Shown one piece after another: positions 1-8,334 of a stretch of 64,000 nucleotides of DNA. A model generated the notes under the pieces. That model was not told where the DNA came from. It worked only from the letters and a program-made list of their open reading frames with translations, and did not search any database. Within the stretch, counting starts at the first letter, position 1, and each line of letters starts with the position of its first letter. The position numbers and the translations under genes were made by a program. Source of the stretch: Hydrogenophaga aromaticivorans (GTDB lineage: Bacteria > Pseudomonadota > Gammaproteobacteria > Burkholderiales > Burkholderiaceae_C); the NCBI RefSeq assembly GCF_013387465.1, contig NZ_VYGV01000006.1, forward strand, positions 653,638 to 717,637. The letters are read 5' to 3'.

Positions 1-1048
1 ATTGCTCTTCCTTGGGCAGTGCCCGCATGGAAGGTTTGAGCGAGGACACGGTACCCAGCGGCGAAGTCTCGGTCATGCCCCAAGCAGTGCCGACTTCAAG
101 ACCAAACTCATCGAAACCACGGAACAAGGATTCGGGCGCCGCAGAGCCGCCCACCATCATGCGCATGCCAGGCACCAGGTCGTACTTGCCCGGGTTTGCG
201 CGCAGCGTCTGCAGCAGCGACAACCAGATAGTGGGCACACCACCGGTGACGGTGACCCGCTCGCGCTGGTACAAGTCGAGCAGCGATTCTGAGTCGAGGT
301 GCGGGCCGGGAAACACCTGCTTGGCACCGACGAAAGTTGAGACGAATGGCAAACCCCATGCGTTGGCGTGGAACATTGGCACCACCGGCAGCACTGTGTC
401 AGTACCCGACACGTTGATCCCCCCTGGCAGTGCCGCCACGAGCGTGTGCAGCACGGTGGAGCGGTGCGAATAGACGACACCCTTGGGGCTGCCCGTGGTG
501 CCCGAGGTGTAGCACATGCCGCAGGGCGCGTTTTCATCGACTTCAACACATTTGAAGTCATCAGTCGCTCCACCGATGAAGCCTTCATAGTCCTCGTACC
601 CCCGCGGCACCGGCTTGCCTGTCAGCGGCACCACAATGATGCGCTCGAAGTTGACATCCTTGGCGAACTGCGCCAGCAACGGCAGCAAAACATCGTCGAC
701 GATCAGGAAACGGTCCTTGGCGTGGTTGACGATGAACGCAATGTCGTGCGGGAACAGGCGCAAGTTGAGGTTATGCATCACCGCGCCGGCCGCCGGAATG
801 CCGAAGTAGCACTCGAGGTGGGCGTAATGGTTCCACATCAGGGTTGCGACCCGGTCACCGGGCTGGATGCCGGCCTTGACCAGCGCCTCGGCCAGACCCT
901 TGGCCCGACGGTGGAAGTCGGCGTAGGTATGGCGATGCAGGGACTTGTCGGGCATCCTCGATACGATCTCCACCTTCGGGTGGTACAGCTTGGCCCGCTC
1001 CAGGAAATGATTGAGCGAGAGCGGCACTTGCATCATGGTCGATTTCAT
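1..1048 (-). CDS. Long-chain/medium-chain acyl-CoA ligase (AMP-forming), C-terminus cut by window edge
   Basis: Activates a carboxylic acid to its acyl-CoA through an acyl-adenylate. The minus-strand reading frame begins MKSTMMQVPLSLNHFLERA and stays open for about 349 codons to the window edge, so the C-terminal lid domain is missing. It shows the ANL-family P-loop YTSGTTGSPKG near residue 180 and the GMTETSP adenylate motif near residue 335. The ATG at 1048 has an AGGAG ribosome site about ten bases upstream. It sits just downstream of the TetR gene on the same strand, so it probably supplies acyl-CoA substrate to the degradation genes transcribed the other way. In the atu system of Pseudomonas the comparable gene is atuH; that equivalence is inferred from context only. 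Confidence 0.9.
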   Translation of the reverse strand, partial: MKSTMMQVPLSLNHFLERAKLYHPKVEIVSRMPDKSLHRHTYADFHRRAKGLAEALVKAGIQPGDRVATLMWNHYAHLECYFGIPAAGAVMHNLNLRLFPHDIAFIVNHAKDRFLIVDDVLLPLLAQFAKDVNFERIIVVPLTGKPVPRGYEDYEGFIGGATDDFKCVEVDENAPCGMCYTSGTTGSPKGVVYSHRSTVLHTLVAALPGGINVSGTDTVLPVVPMFHANAWGLPFVSTFVGAKQVFPGPHLDSESLLDLYQRERVTVTGGVPTIWLSLLQTLRANPGKYDLVPGMRMMVGGSAAPESLFRGFDEFGLEVGTAWGMTETSPLGTVSSLKPSMRALPKEEQ

Positions 1049-1072
1049 AGCTGCTTTTCTCCTGTTTAGCTT

Positions 1073-1762
1073 TCAATTCAAAGAAGGTACTGTTTCGGAC
1101 GGCCCTGCTCCCGGGCTCTCCGAAGGGGTACCGATAGCCTTCGACCTACTTGCGCATGCCGCACCTTGCACATCGGATGCGACCACGCGAGGAAACAGCA
1201 TCGTGTACATGCGCTGCGCCAACGTGTCGATATCCAGACGCCCGCCAGGTCGGTACCACTGCGCCGTCCAGTTGAGGGCGCCGAGCACCGTCTGGCGCAC
1301 CAGCACGACATCGGCATCGACCAGCCCCAGCGCCGCAGCCTCGCTGATCGGAGCCGTCCACAAGGCCTCGTAGGCGTCGCGCGATGCCATCACCCGGGTC
1401 TGGGCGGTCGGCGAAAGGCTGCGCCACTCGTAGAGCAGCACGGTCATGGCGTCGAGCCTCGTACCCAGCAATGCCTTCAGGTGGCTGCGCACCATCGACA
1501 GCAGCCGCTCGGGCAGGCGCGTCTCGCCAGCCAGCCCGTCGCGCACCGACTGCATGATGTCGCGAACGCCCTCCTCCATGATCGCCACCAGCAGTTCCTC
1601 CTTGGTGGCGAAGTGGTAGAAGATCGAACCCGAAGTCATGCCCATGGCCTGGGCAATCTCGCGCACCGAGGTGCGCTCGAAACCCTGTCGCCGGAACCGA
1701 CTCGCCGCAGCCGCCAGGATCGCATCTCTGCGCGGGAGTGGGTTGTTTTGCTCCTTCGTCAT
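1073..1762 (-). CDS. TetR/AcrR-family transcriptional regulator
   Basis: A 229-residue regulator when started at the ATG at 1762 (MTKEQNNPLPRRDAIL). An upstream in-frame start at 1855 would run into the promoter region of the divergent operon and add 31 residues with no family resemblance, so I rejected it. The N-terminal helix-turn-helix is clear: FRRQGFERTSVREIAQAMG, then SGSIFYHFATKEELL at about residues 48-62. The rest is a helical ligand-binding domain. The gene lies between the ligase gene and the divergent acyl-CoA dehydrogenase gene, the usual place for a local repressor that senses an acyl-CoA. A palindrome at 1781-1796 in the shared promoter region is a good operator candidate. Confidence 0.93.
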   Translation of the reverse strand: MTKEQNNPLPRRDAILAAAASRFRRQGFERTSVREIAQAMGMTSGSIFYHFATKEELLVAIMEEGVRDIMQSVRDGLAGETRLPERLLSMVRSHLKALLGTRLDAMTVLLYEWRSLSPTAQTRVMASRDAYEALWTAPISEAAALGLVDADVVLVRQTVLGALNWTAQWYRPGGRLDIDTLAQRMYTMLFPRVVASDVQGAACASRSKAIGTPSESPGAGPSETVPSLN

Positions 1763-1772
1763 GCCATATACT
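1743..1772 (+). promoter_or_regulatory. Candidate sigma70 promoter of the catabolic operon
   Basis: A -35-like TTGTTT (1743-1748) and a -10-like TATACT (1767-1772) are 18 bp apart. They point toward the acyl-CoA dehydrogenase gene and end just before the palindrome at 1781. The -35 lies inside the start of the divergent TetR gene. The match is fair rather than strong. Confidence 0.4.
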
Positions 1773-1780
1773 ATATCATC

Positions 1781-1796
1781 TAACAAGCGTTTGGTT
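1781..1796. promoter_or_regulatory. Putative TetR operator palindrome
   Basis: A 16-bp imperfect palindrome centred on CG with core CAAGCGTTTG; arms CAA.CG.TTG match and three position pairs are mismatched. It lies between the divergent TetR and acyl-CoA dehydrogenase genes, immediately after the candidate -10 box. Bound repressor would block the right-hand promoter and probably control the regulator as well. The repressor assignment is inferred from position. Confidence 0.5.
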
Positions 1797-1913
1797 GATG
1801 GTCTTATCCATCGCGTGCTGGGTGCTTCCGGCGCCGTCCCGCGTGGACGAGCCACTCTTCGCAGCCGTCGGCCATGCCAGTGTCAATCTCAATCTAACTT
1901 CAAGGACAGGCCC

Positions 1914-3050
1914 ATGCTCAACCGCACCCTCTTCGGTGAAGAACACGAACTCTTCCGGGACCAGGCCCGCCGCTTTCTGGAAGAAGAGGTCATCCCCCAT
2001 CACGCTGGCTGGGAAACCTATGGCATCGTGCCGCGCGCCGTCTGGCGCAAGGCCGGCGCCGCGGGCCTGCTGTGCCCCGCCACACCCGAGCAATACGGCG
2101 GCGGTGGCGGCACGCGCCTGCACAGTGCCGTGCTGATCGAGGAAGTCGCGCGCGCCGGCACGAGCGGGATCGGCTTCAGCCTGCACTCCGACATCGTGGC
2201 ACCTTACATCCTGGCCTACGGCACCGAGGAGCAAAAGCACAGCTGGCTGCCGAAAATGGCCACCGGCGAGGTGATTGGCGCCATCGCTATGACCGAGCCG
2301 GGCGCAGGAAGCGACCTGCAAAGCGTGCGCACCAGCGCGGTCCGTGACGGCGACGAACTGGTGATCAATGGTCAAAAGACCTTCATCACCAATGGCCAGA
2401 ACGCCGACCTGGTGATCGTTGTCGCCAAGACCGACCCGACGCAAGGCGCCAAGGGAACCTCGCTGGTGCTGGTCGAGACCCATCGCCCCGGCTTCACGCG
2501 CGGGCGCAACCTCGAAAAGATCGGCATGAAGGCGCAGGACACCTCGGAACTCTTCTTCGAAGACGTGCGCGTGCCGGTCAGCAACATCCTCGGCGGCGAG
2601 GGCAAGGGCTTTTTCCTGCTGATGCAGGAACTGGCCTGGGAGCGCATGCAGATCGCCATCGGCGCGGTGGCGGGCGCCGAGGCCGCGCTCGAATGGACGC
2701 TGGCCTACACCAAGGATCGCAAGGCCTTCGGCCAGCGCGTGATCGATTTCCAGCACAACCGCTTCAAGCTCGCCGAAATGAAAACCGAGGTGCAGATCGC
2801 ACAGGTCTTTGTCGACCGCCTGCTCGGCCTGCTGATGGATGGTCAGCTTGATGCCGCCACCGCCGCGATGGCCAAGTACTGGACCACCGACCTGCACTGC
2901 AAGGTGATCGACCAATGCCTGCAGATGTTCGGCGGCTTCGGCTACATGTGGGAGTACCCGATTGCCCGTGCCTATGCGGATGCGCGCGTCGCGCGCATCT
3001 ACGGTGGCGCCAACGAAATCATGAAGGAAATCATCAGCCGTACGCTGTAG
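1914..3050 (+). CDS. Acyl-CoA dehydrogenase
   Basis: FAD-dependent alpha,beta-dehydrogenation of an acyl-CoA thioester, passing electrons to ETF. The 378-residue protein has normal family length. Family signatures are [11 protein letters not shown] at about 125-135, the FAD/substrate strand GQKTFITNG, and the C-terminal [13 protein letters not shown] followed by [11 protein letters not shown], which holds the catalytic-base glutamate. I chose the ATG at 1914 ([13 protein letters not shown]) because it starts at the family N-terminus and has a GGACAGG ribosome site; the longer frame extends back into the TetR gene. It is the first gene of the plus-strand catabolic run and probably under the divergent TetR. 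The exact chain or branch specificity cannot be read from sequence. Confidence 0.95.
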   Translation: MLNRTLFGEEHELFRDQARRFLEEEVIPHHAGWETYGIVPRAVWRKAGAAGLLCPATPEQYGGGGGTRLHSAVLIEEVARAGTSGIGFSLHSDIVAPYILAYGTEEQKHSWLPKMATGEVIGAIAMTEPGAGSDLQSVRTSAVRDGDELVINGQKTFITNGQNADLVIVVAKTDPTQGAKGTSLVLVETHRPGFTRGRNLEKIGMKAQDTSELFFEDVRVPVSNILGGEGKGFFLLMQELAWERMQIAIGAVAGAEAALEWTLAYTKDRKAFGQRVIDFQHNRFKLAEMKTEVQIAQVFVDRLLGLLMDGQLDAATAAMAKYWTTDLHCKVIDQCLQMFGGFGYMWEYPIARAYADARVARIYGGANEIMKEIISRTL

Positions 3051-3120
3051 CACACGCCGCCAGCCGCTTTCCGCCATCTTGCCTATCGCTTCCACAGATT
3101 CAGAAAGAAGGAAACCCACC

Positions 3121-4329
3121 ATGACCGAAACATTCATTTTTGATGCCGTGCGCACGCCGCGCGGCAAGGGCCGCAGCTCGGGTGCGCTGCACGGCAGCAC
3201 GCCCATCAGTCTGGCCATCACCGCGCTGCAGGCGCTGCGCGACCGCAACACCCTGGACACCGCCTTCGTGGACGACATCATCCTCGGCTGCGTCGAACCC
3301 GCCGGCGAGCAAGGCGCCAACATCGCCCGCGTTGCGGCCATCGCCGCCGGGTACCACGAAAGCGCTGCCGGTGTGCAGATCAATCGCTTTTGCGCCTCGG
3401 GCCTGGAGGCCTGCAACATGGCCGCCGCCAAGGTGATGTCGGGCCAGTCGCCACTGGTCATCGGCGGCGGCGTCGAGAGCATGAGCCGTGTGCCCATGGG
3501 CACCAGCGGCGGCGCTTGGGCGGCTGACCCCGCGGTAGCGATTCCGACCTATTTTGTGCCGCAGGGCATTTCAGCCGATCTGATTGCCACCCTTTACGGC
3601 CACAGCCGCAACGATGTTGACAGCTACGCGGTCGAAAGCCAGCGCCGCGCGGCACTCGCCTGGGCCGAAGGCCGCTTCGCCAAGTCGATTGTTCCCGTCA
3701 AGGACGTGAACGGTTGCGTCGTACTGGATCGCGACGAACACATGCGCGCCGAAACCACGCTGGAGTCGCTGGCCAAGCTGGAGCCTGCGTTCAAGGTGCA
3801 GGGCGAGAAATACGGCTTCGACGCGGTGGCCATGCAGCGCTATCCGGAGATCGAGCGCATGGCGCACGTGCACCACGCCGGCAACTCGTCGGGCATTGTT
3901 GACGGCGCGGCCGCGGTGCTGATCGGCAACGCCGAGGCCGGCAAGCTGCTGGGCCTGAAAGCCCGTGCACGCATCCGCTCGTTCGCCTCCATCGGCAGCG
4001 AACCCACCATCATGCTGACCGGCCCCTCCTACTCGGCGGAAAAGGCGCTCAAGCTCGCCGGCATGAGGGCCAGCGACATCGACCTCTATGAACTGAACGA
4101 AGCCTTCGCCTCGGTCGTGCTGCGTTTCATGGAAGTGATGAACGTCCCGCACGACAAGATGAACGTCAACGGCGGTGCCATTGCCATGGGGCACCCGCTG
4201 GGCGCGACCGGCGCCATGATTCTGGGCACCGTGCTCGACGAACTCGAGCGGCGCAACCTGTCCACTGGCCTGATCACGCTGTGCGTGGGCGCCGGCATGG
4301 GCACCGCCACCATCATCGAGCGCGTCTGA
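3121..4329 (+). CDS. Acetyl-CoA C-acyltransferase (thiolase)
   Basis: Catalyses thiolytic release of acetyl-CoA from a 3-ketoacyl-CoA, the last step of a beta-oxidation round. The 402-residue protein starts [17 protein letters not shown] at an ATG preceded by AAGGAAAC. The nucleophilic cysteine is Cys91 in [10 protein letters not shown]; the second conserved block [15 protein letters not shown] carries the histidine and the third, [10 protein letters not shown], the second cysteine. All three are intact, so the enzyme should be active. It sits between an acyl-CoA dehydrogenase and the bifunctional hydratase/dehydrogenase, making a complete beta-oxidation module. Confidence 0.96.
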   Translation: MTETFIFDAVRTPRGKGRSSGALHGSTPISLAITALQALRDRNTLDTAFVDDIILGCVEPAGEQGANIARVAAIAAGYHESAAGVQINRFCASGLEACNMAAAKVMSGQSPLVIGGGVESMSRVPMGTSGGAWAADPAVAIPTYFVPQGISADLIATLYGHSRNDVDSYAVESQRRAALAWAEGRFAKSIVPVKDVNGCVVLDRDEHMRAETTLESLAKLEPAFKVQGEKYGFDAVAMQRYPEIERMAHVHHAGNSSGIVDGAAAVLIGNAEAGKLLGLKARARIRSFASIGSEPTIMLTGPSYSAEKALKLAGMRASDIDLYELNEAFASVVLRFMEVMNVPHDKMNVNGGAIAMGHPLGATGAMILGTVLDELERRNLSTGLITLCVGAGMGTATIIERV

Positions 4330-4374
4330 AGCCCCGGCACGACGCGATCCTCATCACAGACCTGGACCACCACC

Positions 4375-6507
4375 ATGACTATTGACTACAAGGTTGATGC
4401 CGACGGCATCGCCACCATCACCTGGGCCATGCAGGACGTGCCGATGAACGTCCTCAACGGGCAATCCATTCCCGCCTTCGCCGACGCCGTGAAGCGTGCC
4501 CAAGCGGATTCTGCCGTCAAGGGCGTGGTCGTCACATCCTCCAAGCCCGAATTCATCGCCGGCGCCGACCTCAACATGATGCTCGCCATCACCGACGTGG
4601 CCGGCATGATGGACTTTGTCACCCAGTTGCACGCCCTGATGCGCGGCATTGAGAAAAGCGGCAAGCCCTTCGTCGCGGCCCTCAACGGCACCACGCTGGG
4701 CGGCGGCTACGAGGTCGCGCTGGCCTGCCACCGACGCATTGCCGCCGACAACCCTAAGGCCCTCATCGGCCTGCCCGAGGTGGGCCTTGGCCTACTGCCG
4801 GGCGGAGGCGGCACGCAGCGTCTGCCGCGCATGATCGGCGTGCGCAACGCGCTGCCCTTCCTGCTCGAAGGCAAAAAGCTCGCCCCGCAAAAAGCCCTGG
4901 AAGCGGGTCTGGTCGATGAAGTCGTGCCGGCCGACCAACTGCTGGCCCGCGCCAAGCAGTGGCTGCTGACCGACGGTGCCGCTGCCGCTGTTCAGCCCTG
5001 GGACCGCAAGGGTTTCAAGCTGCCGGGCGGCGCCGTGCAAAGCCCCATGGGCTACGAAACCTTCACCGCAGGCAACGCCATGCTGCGCGCCAAGACCTTT
5101 GGCAACTATCCCGCGCCCGAGGCGATCTTGAACTGCGTCTACAACGGCTGCCAGGTCGACATCGACACCGGCTGCAAGGTCGAGATGCGCGAGTTCGTCA
5201 AGCTGACGACCGGCAAAGAGGCCAAGAACATGATTCACTCGCTGTTCTTTGGCATTCCCGCCGCCAGCAAGCTGGCCTCCCGGCCCAAGGGCGTGCCTCA
5301 GGCCAGCTACCGCAAGGTCGGCATTCTGGGGGCTGGCATGATGGGCGCGGGCATTGCCTTCGCCGCCGCCGAGGTCGGCATGGAAGTGGTGCTGCTCGAC
5401 AGCAGCACCGACAGCGCGGCCAAGGGCAAGGCCTACAGCGAGAACCTGTGGAACAAGCGCGTGGCCGCCAAGCGCATGACCGAGGCCGAGCGTGATGCCA
5501 AGCTCACCCTGATCAAACCGACCACCGACTTCGCCGACCTGGCAGGCTGTGACATCGTGGTCGAAGCGGTGTTTGAAGACCGCGCCATCAAGGCCGACGT
5601 GACGCGCAAGGCCGAGGCGGTGATCGCCCCCGGCGCCATCTTCGCCTCCAACACCTCCACCCTGCCCATCAGCGGGCTGGCCGAGGCGTCCGCACGTCCG
5701 GCCAATTTCATCGGCCTGCATTTCTTCTCGCCAGTCGACAAGATGCCGCTGGTGGAGATCATTCGCGGCCAGGCCACCAGTGATGAATGCCTGGCCCGTG
5801 CCATGGACTTCGTCAAGGCGATCCGCAAGACGCCCATCGTCGTCAATGACAGCCGCGGCTTCTACACCAGCCGGGTGTTCTCGACCTACGTCGGCGAAGG
5901 CCTGGCGCTGCTGGCCGAAGGCGTGAAGCCGGCGCTGATCGACAACGCCGGGCGCATGGCCGGCATGCCGGTGGGGCCGCTGGCGCTGGCCGACGAAGTC
6001 TCGCTCGAATTGATGGCGCGCATCCGGAAACAGACCGCCGCCGACCTCGGCAAGGCCTACCAGCGCAGCGCCATCGACGACGTCTGCGACCGCATGGTGG
6101 ACAAGTTGGGACGACTGGGTAAAAAGACCGGTAAGGGTTTCTACGACTACCCGCAAGATGGCCAGAAGCAACTGTGGGCAGGCCTGGCGCAGGCGTTCCC
6201 GCTGGCGGCCACGCAACCCACGGTCGAAGAGGTCAAGCAACGCCTGATGTTCATCCAATCGGTCGAAACCGCGCGCTGCCTCGAAGAAAAAGTGCTGCTG
6301 GCGCCCATCGATGCCGATGTCGGCGCGATCCTGGGCTGGGGTTTCCCGGCCTACCTGGGCGGCCCGATCGGCCAGATCCACAGCCTGGGGCTGGCCGCTT
6401 TTGTCAAGGCCTGCGAGACCCTGGCCGAGCGGCACGGTGCGCGCTTTGCGCCGCCGCAACTGCTGCGCCGAATGGCCGATCAGGGTGAACGTTTTTACGA
6501 CCTGTAA
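4375..6507 (+). CDS. FadB/FadJ-type enoyl-CoA hydratase / 3-hydroxyacyl-CoA dehydrogenase
   Basis: Bifunctional beta-oxidation enzyme of 710 residues. The N-terminal crotonase domain (about 1-190) has GTTLGGGYEVALAC and PEVGLGLLPGGGGTQRLPR with both catalytic glutamates. The Rossmann dehydrogenase domain begins at about residue 318 with VGILGAGMMGAGIAFAAAE, continues to HFFSPVDKMPLVEI with the catalytic histidine region, and ends in two helical 3HCDH_C segments. Length and domain order match FadJ/FadB. It follows the thiolase gene by 45 bp. Because the cluster has no separate enoyl-CoA hydratase, this protein may hydrate both ordinary enoyl-CoAs and the carboxylated intermediate; that is inference. 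Confidence 0.95.
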   Translation: MTIDYKVDADGIATITWAMQDVPMNVLNGQSIPAFADAVKRAQADSAVKGVVVTSSKPEFIAGADLNMMLAITDVAGMMDFVTQLHALMRGIEKSGKPFVAALNGTTLGGGYEVALACHRRIAADNPKALIGLPEVGLGLLPGGGGTQRLPRMIGVRNALPFLLEGKKLAPQKALEAGLVDEVVPADQLLARAKQWLLTDGAAAAVQPWDRKGFKLPGGAVQSPMGYETFTAGNAMLRAKTFGNYPAPEAILNCVYNGCQVDIDTGCKVEMREFVKLTTGKEAKNMIHSLFFGIPAASKLASRPKGVPQASYRKVGILGAGMMGAGIAFAAAEVGMEVVLLDSSTDSAAKGKAYSENLWNKRVAAKRMTEAERDAKLTLIKPTTDFADLAGCDIVVEAVFEDRAIKADVTRKAEAVIAPGAIFASNTSTLPISGLAEASARPANFIGLHFFSPVDKMPLVEIIRGQATSDECLARAMDFVKAIRKTPIVVNDSRGFYTSRVFSTYVGEGLALLAEGVKPALIDNAGRMAGMPVGPLALADEVSLELMARIRKQTAADLGKAYQRSAIDDVCDRMVDKLGRLGKKTGKGFYDYPQDGQKQLWAGLAQAFPLAATQPTVEEVKQRLMFIQSVETARCLEEKVLLAPIDADVGAILGWGFPAYLGGPIGQIHSLGLAAFVKACETLAERHGARFAPPQLLRRMADQGERFYDL

Positions 6508-6582
6508 GAACGTACTCACGATCTAAGCAGGCCTGCTACCCCATTCGTTCACTGCGACCTTTCAGTTCAGCGAGAACCGCCC

Positions 6583-8202
6583 ATGCCCGCCATTCAAAGT
6601 CAAGTCGATCCGCAGTCAGAGAGCTTCCGTCGCGAGCGCGCACAGATGCTCGCGCTGATCGACAGTTTCCGCACGCTCGAAGACCGTGTACGCAACACAT
6701 CGAACAGCCAGGAAGCCAAGTTCCGCGCCCGCAAGCAGCTGCTGCCGCGCGAGCGCATCGCGCTGCTGCTCGACCGCGGCTCGTCATGGCTGGAGTTCTC
6801 GACCCTGGCCGGCTTCAGGATGCACGATGACGACGGCGAGAAGAACGTGCTGGGCGGCGGGATCATCTGCGGCATCGGGGTGGTGTCGGGCATCCGCTGC
6901 ATGGTGATCGCCTCCGATAGCGCGATCAAGGGCGGCACCATCACACCAATGGGCATGAAGAAGAGCCTGCGCGCCGAAGCCATCGCACTGGAGAACAAAC
7001 TGCCAGTGGTGCGACTGGTCGAGTCCGGCGGCGCCAACCTGATGCATGTGGGCGAGGTGTTCATTGAAGGCGGCCGCGGCTTTGCCAACCAGGCGCGGCT
7101 ATCGGCCAGGGGCATTCCGCAGGTCTGCGTGATGCACGGCCACTCAACCGCCGGCGGCGCCTACCTGCCGGGCATGTCCGACTATGTGATCATGGTGCGC
7201 GGACGAGCCAAGGCTTTCCTGGCCGGCCCACCCTTGCTAAAAGCCGCCACCGGCGAAATCGCCACCGACGAAGAGCTGGGCGGCGCCGAGATGCACTGTT
7301 CGATGTCGGGCGTGGCCGAGTACTTGGCCGAGGACGATGCCGACGGCATCCGCATCGCGCGCGACATCCTGGCGCGGCTGCCCTGGAACGACCGCTTGCC
7401 GATGCGCGCGGTGAAGACCTGGAAAGAGCCGCGTTATCCGGTCGAGCAACTGGCCGGCGTCGTGCCCACCGACTTCCGCCAGCCCTATGACATGCGCGAG
7501 ATGCTGGCACGGCTGATCGACGACTCCGACTTCCTTGAATTCAAGCCGCTGTATGGCTCCAGCACCGTGTGCGGCCACGGCGCCATCGAGGGACACCCAT
7601 GCGGCTTCATCGGCAACAACGGCCCCATCGATCCGCAAGGCGCCACCAAGGCGACCCAGTTCATCCAGTTGTGCTGCCAGTCGGGCACCCCGATCGTCTA
7701 CCTGCAGAACACCACCGGCTTCATGGTCGGCAAGGATGTGGAGCAGGTCGGCATGATCAAGCATGGCGCCAAGATGATCCAGGCCGTGGCCAATGCCACC
7801 GTGCCGCAAATCACCGTGATGACCGGTGCCTCCTTCGGTGCCGGCAACTACGGCATGTGTGGCCGTGCCTACGATCCGCGCTTCGTGTTCTCCTGGCCCA
7901 ACGCGCGGGTGGCTGTGATGGGCGGCGAGCAGGCCGCGACCGTGATGCGCATAGTCACCGAAGAAAAATTTGCCCGCACCGGCAAGGAGCCACCCGCCGA
8001 AACCATGGCCACCATGAAAAGCGAGATCCTGGCACGTTTTGACCTCGAATCGCATTCGCTGTTTGCCACCGCGCGCCTGTGGGACGACGGCATCATCGAC
8101 CCGCGCGACACCCGCCGCGCGCTCGCCACCACCCTGGCGGTGTGTCGCGAAGCCGCGTTGCGGCCACTGAACCCGAACACCTTTGGCGTGGCACGGATGT
8201 GA
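6583..8202 (+). CDS. Acyl-CoA carboxylase carboxyltransferase subunit, geranyl-CoA/methylcrotonyl-CoA carboxylase type
   Basis: The 539-residue beta subunit transfers CO2 from carboxybiotin to the gamma carbon of a 3-methyl-branched enoyl-CoA. It shows the two crotonase-like halves: VVRLVESGGANL and GHSTAGGAYLPGMSDY in the first, and GSSTVCGHGAIEGHPCGFIGNNGPI and GASFGAGNYGMCGRAYDPRF in the second. The stretch FLAGPPLLKAATGEIATDEE and the small residues in GGRGFANQARLSA look to me like geranyl-CoA carboxylase (AtuC) rather than methylcrotonyl-CoA carboxylase, where bulky aromatics sit at the corresponding place. That distinction is from memory and would need an alignment. It pairs with the biotin subunit just downstream. 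Confidence 0.9.
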   Translation: MPAIQSQVDPQSESFRRERAQMLALIDSFRTLEDRVRNTSNSQEAKFRARKQLLPRERIALLLDRGSSWLEFSTLAGFRMHDDDGEKNVLGGGIICGIGVVSGIRCMVIASDSAIKGGTITPMGMKKSLRAEAIALENKLPVVRLVESGGANLMHVGEVFIEGGRGFANQARLSARGIPQVCVMHGHSTAGGAYLPGMSDYVIMVRGRAKAFLAGPPLLKAATGEIATDEELGGAEMHCSMSGVAEYLAEDDADGIRIARDILARLPWNDRLPMRAVKTWKEPRYPVEQLAGVVPTDFRQPYDMREMLARLIDDSDFLEFKPLYGSSTVCGHGAIEGHPCGFIGNNGPIDPQGATKATQFIQLCCQSGTPIVYLQNTTGFMVGKDVEQVGMIKHGAKMIQAVANATVPQITVMTGASFGAGNYGMCGRAYDPRFVFSWPNARVAVMGGEQAATVMRIVTEEKFARTGKEPPAETMATMKSEILARFDLESHSLFATARLWDDGIIDPRDTRRALATTLAVCREAALRPLNPNTFGVARM

Positions 8203-8210
8203 GAACCCCG

Positions 8211-8334
8211 ATGAACTTCACCAAAATCCTGATTGCCAACCGCGGCGACCAGCCGACGCCAGTCGGCGCAGCGGCAAAGCCACATCGCATGGCACGCACA
8301 GCGTGCGCAGGGGATTTTTCCGCGGGAGCTGAGC
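8211..8334 (+). other. Vestigial duplicate start of the biotin-subunit gene plus a hairpin-rich insert
   Basis: At 8211 an ATG opens a frame MNFTKILIANRGD, which almost repeats the real start of the next gene (MFKKILIANRGE at 8335). After about 13 codons the similarity stops and an unrelated stretch of about 80 bp follows. It contains two small hairpins (CCGAC/GTCGG and GCACGC/GCGTGC). The false frame ends at a TAA at 8340-8342, inside the true gene. It looks like a short duplication with an inserted repeat element, leaving the second copy as the working start. Confidence 0.6.

Noticed and set aside
1776..3503. Long antisense frame of 575 codons opposite the dehydrogenase and thiolase genes
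   Set aside because: High-GC codon bias opens long frames on the other strand; the product has no family features and the sense genes are certain. The same holds for the long antisense frames at 4792-6519 and 8218-9993.
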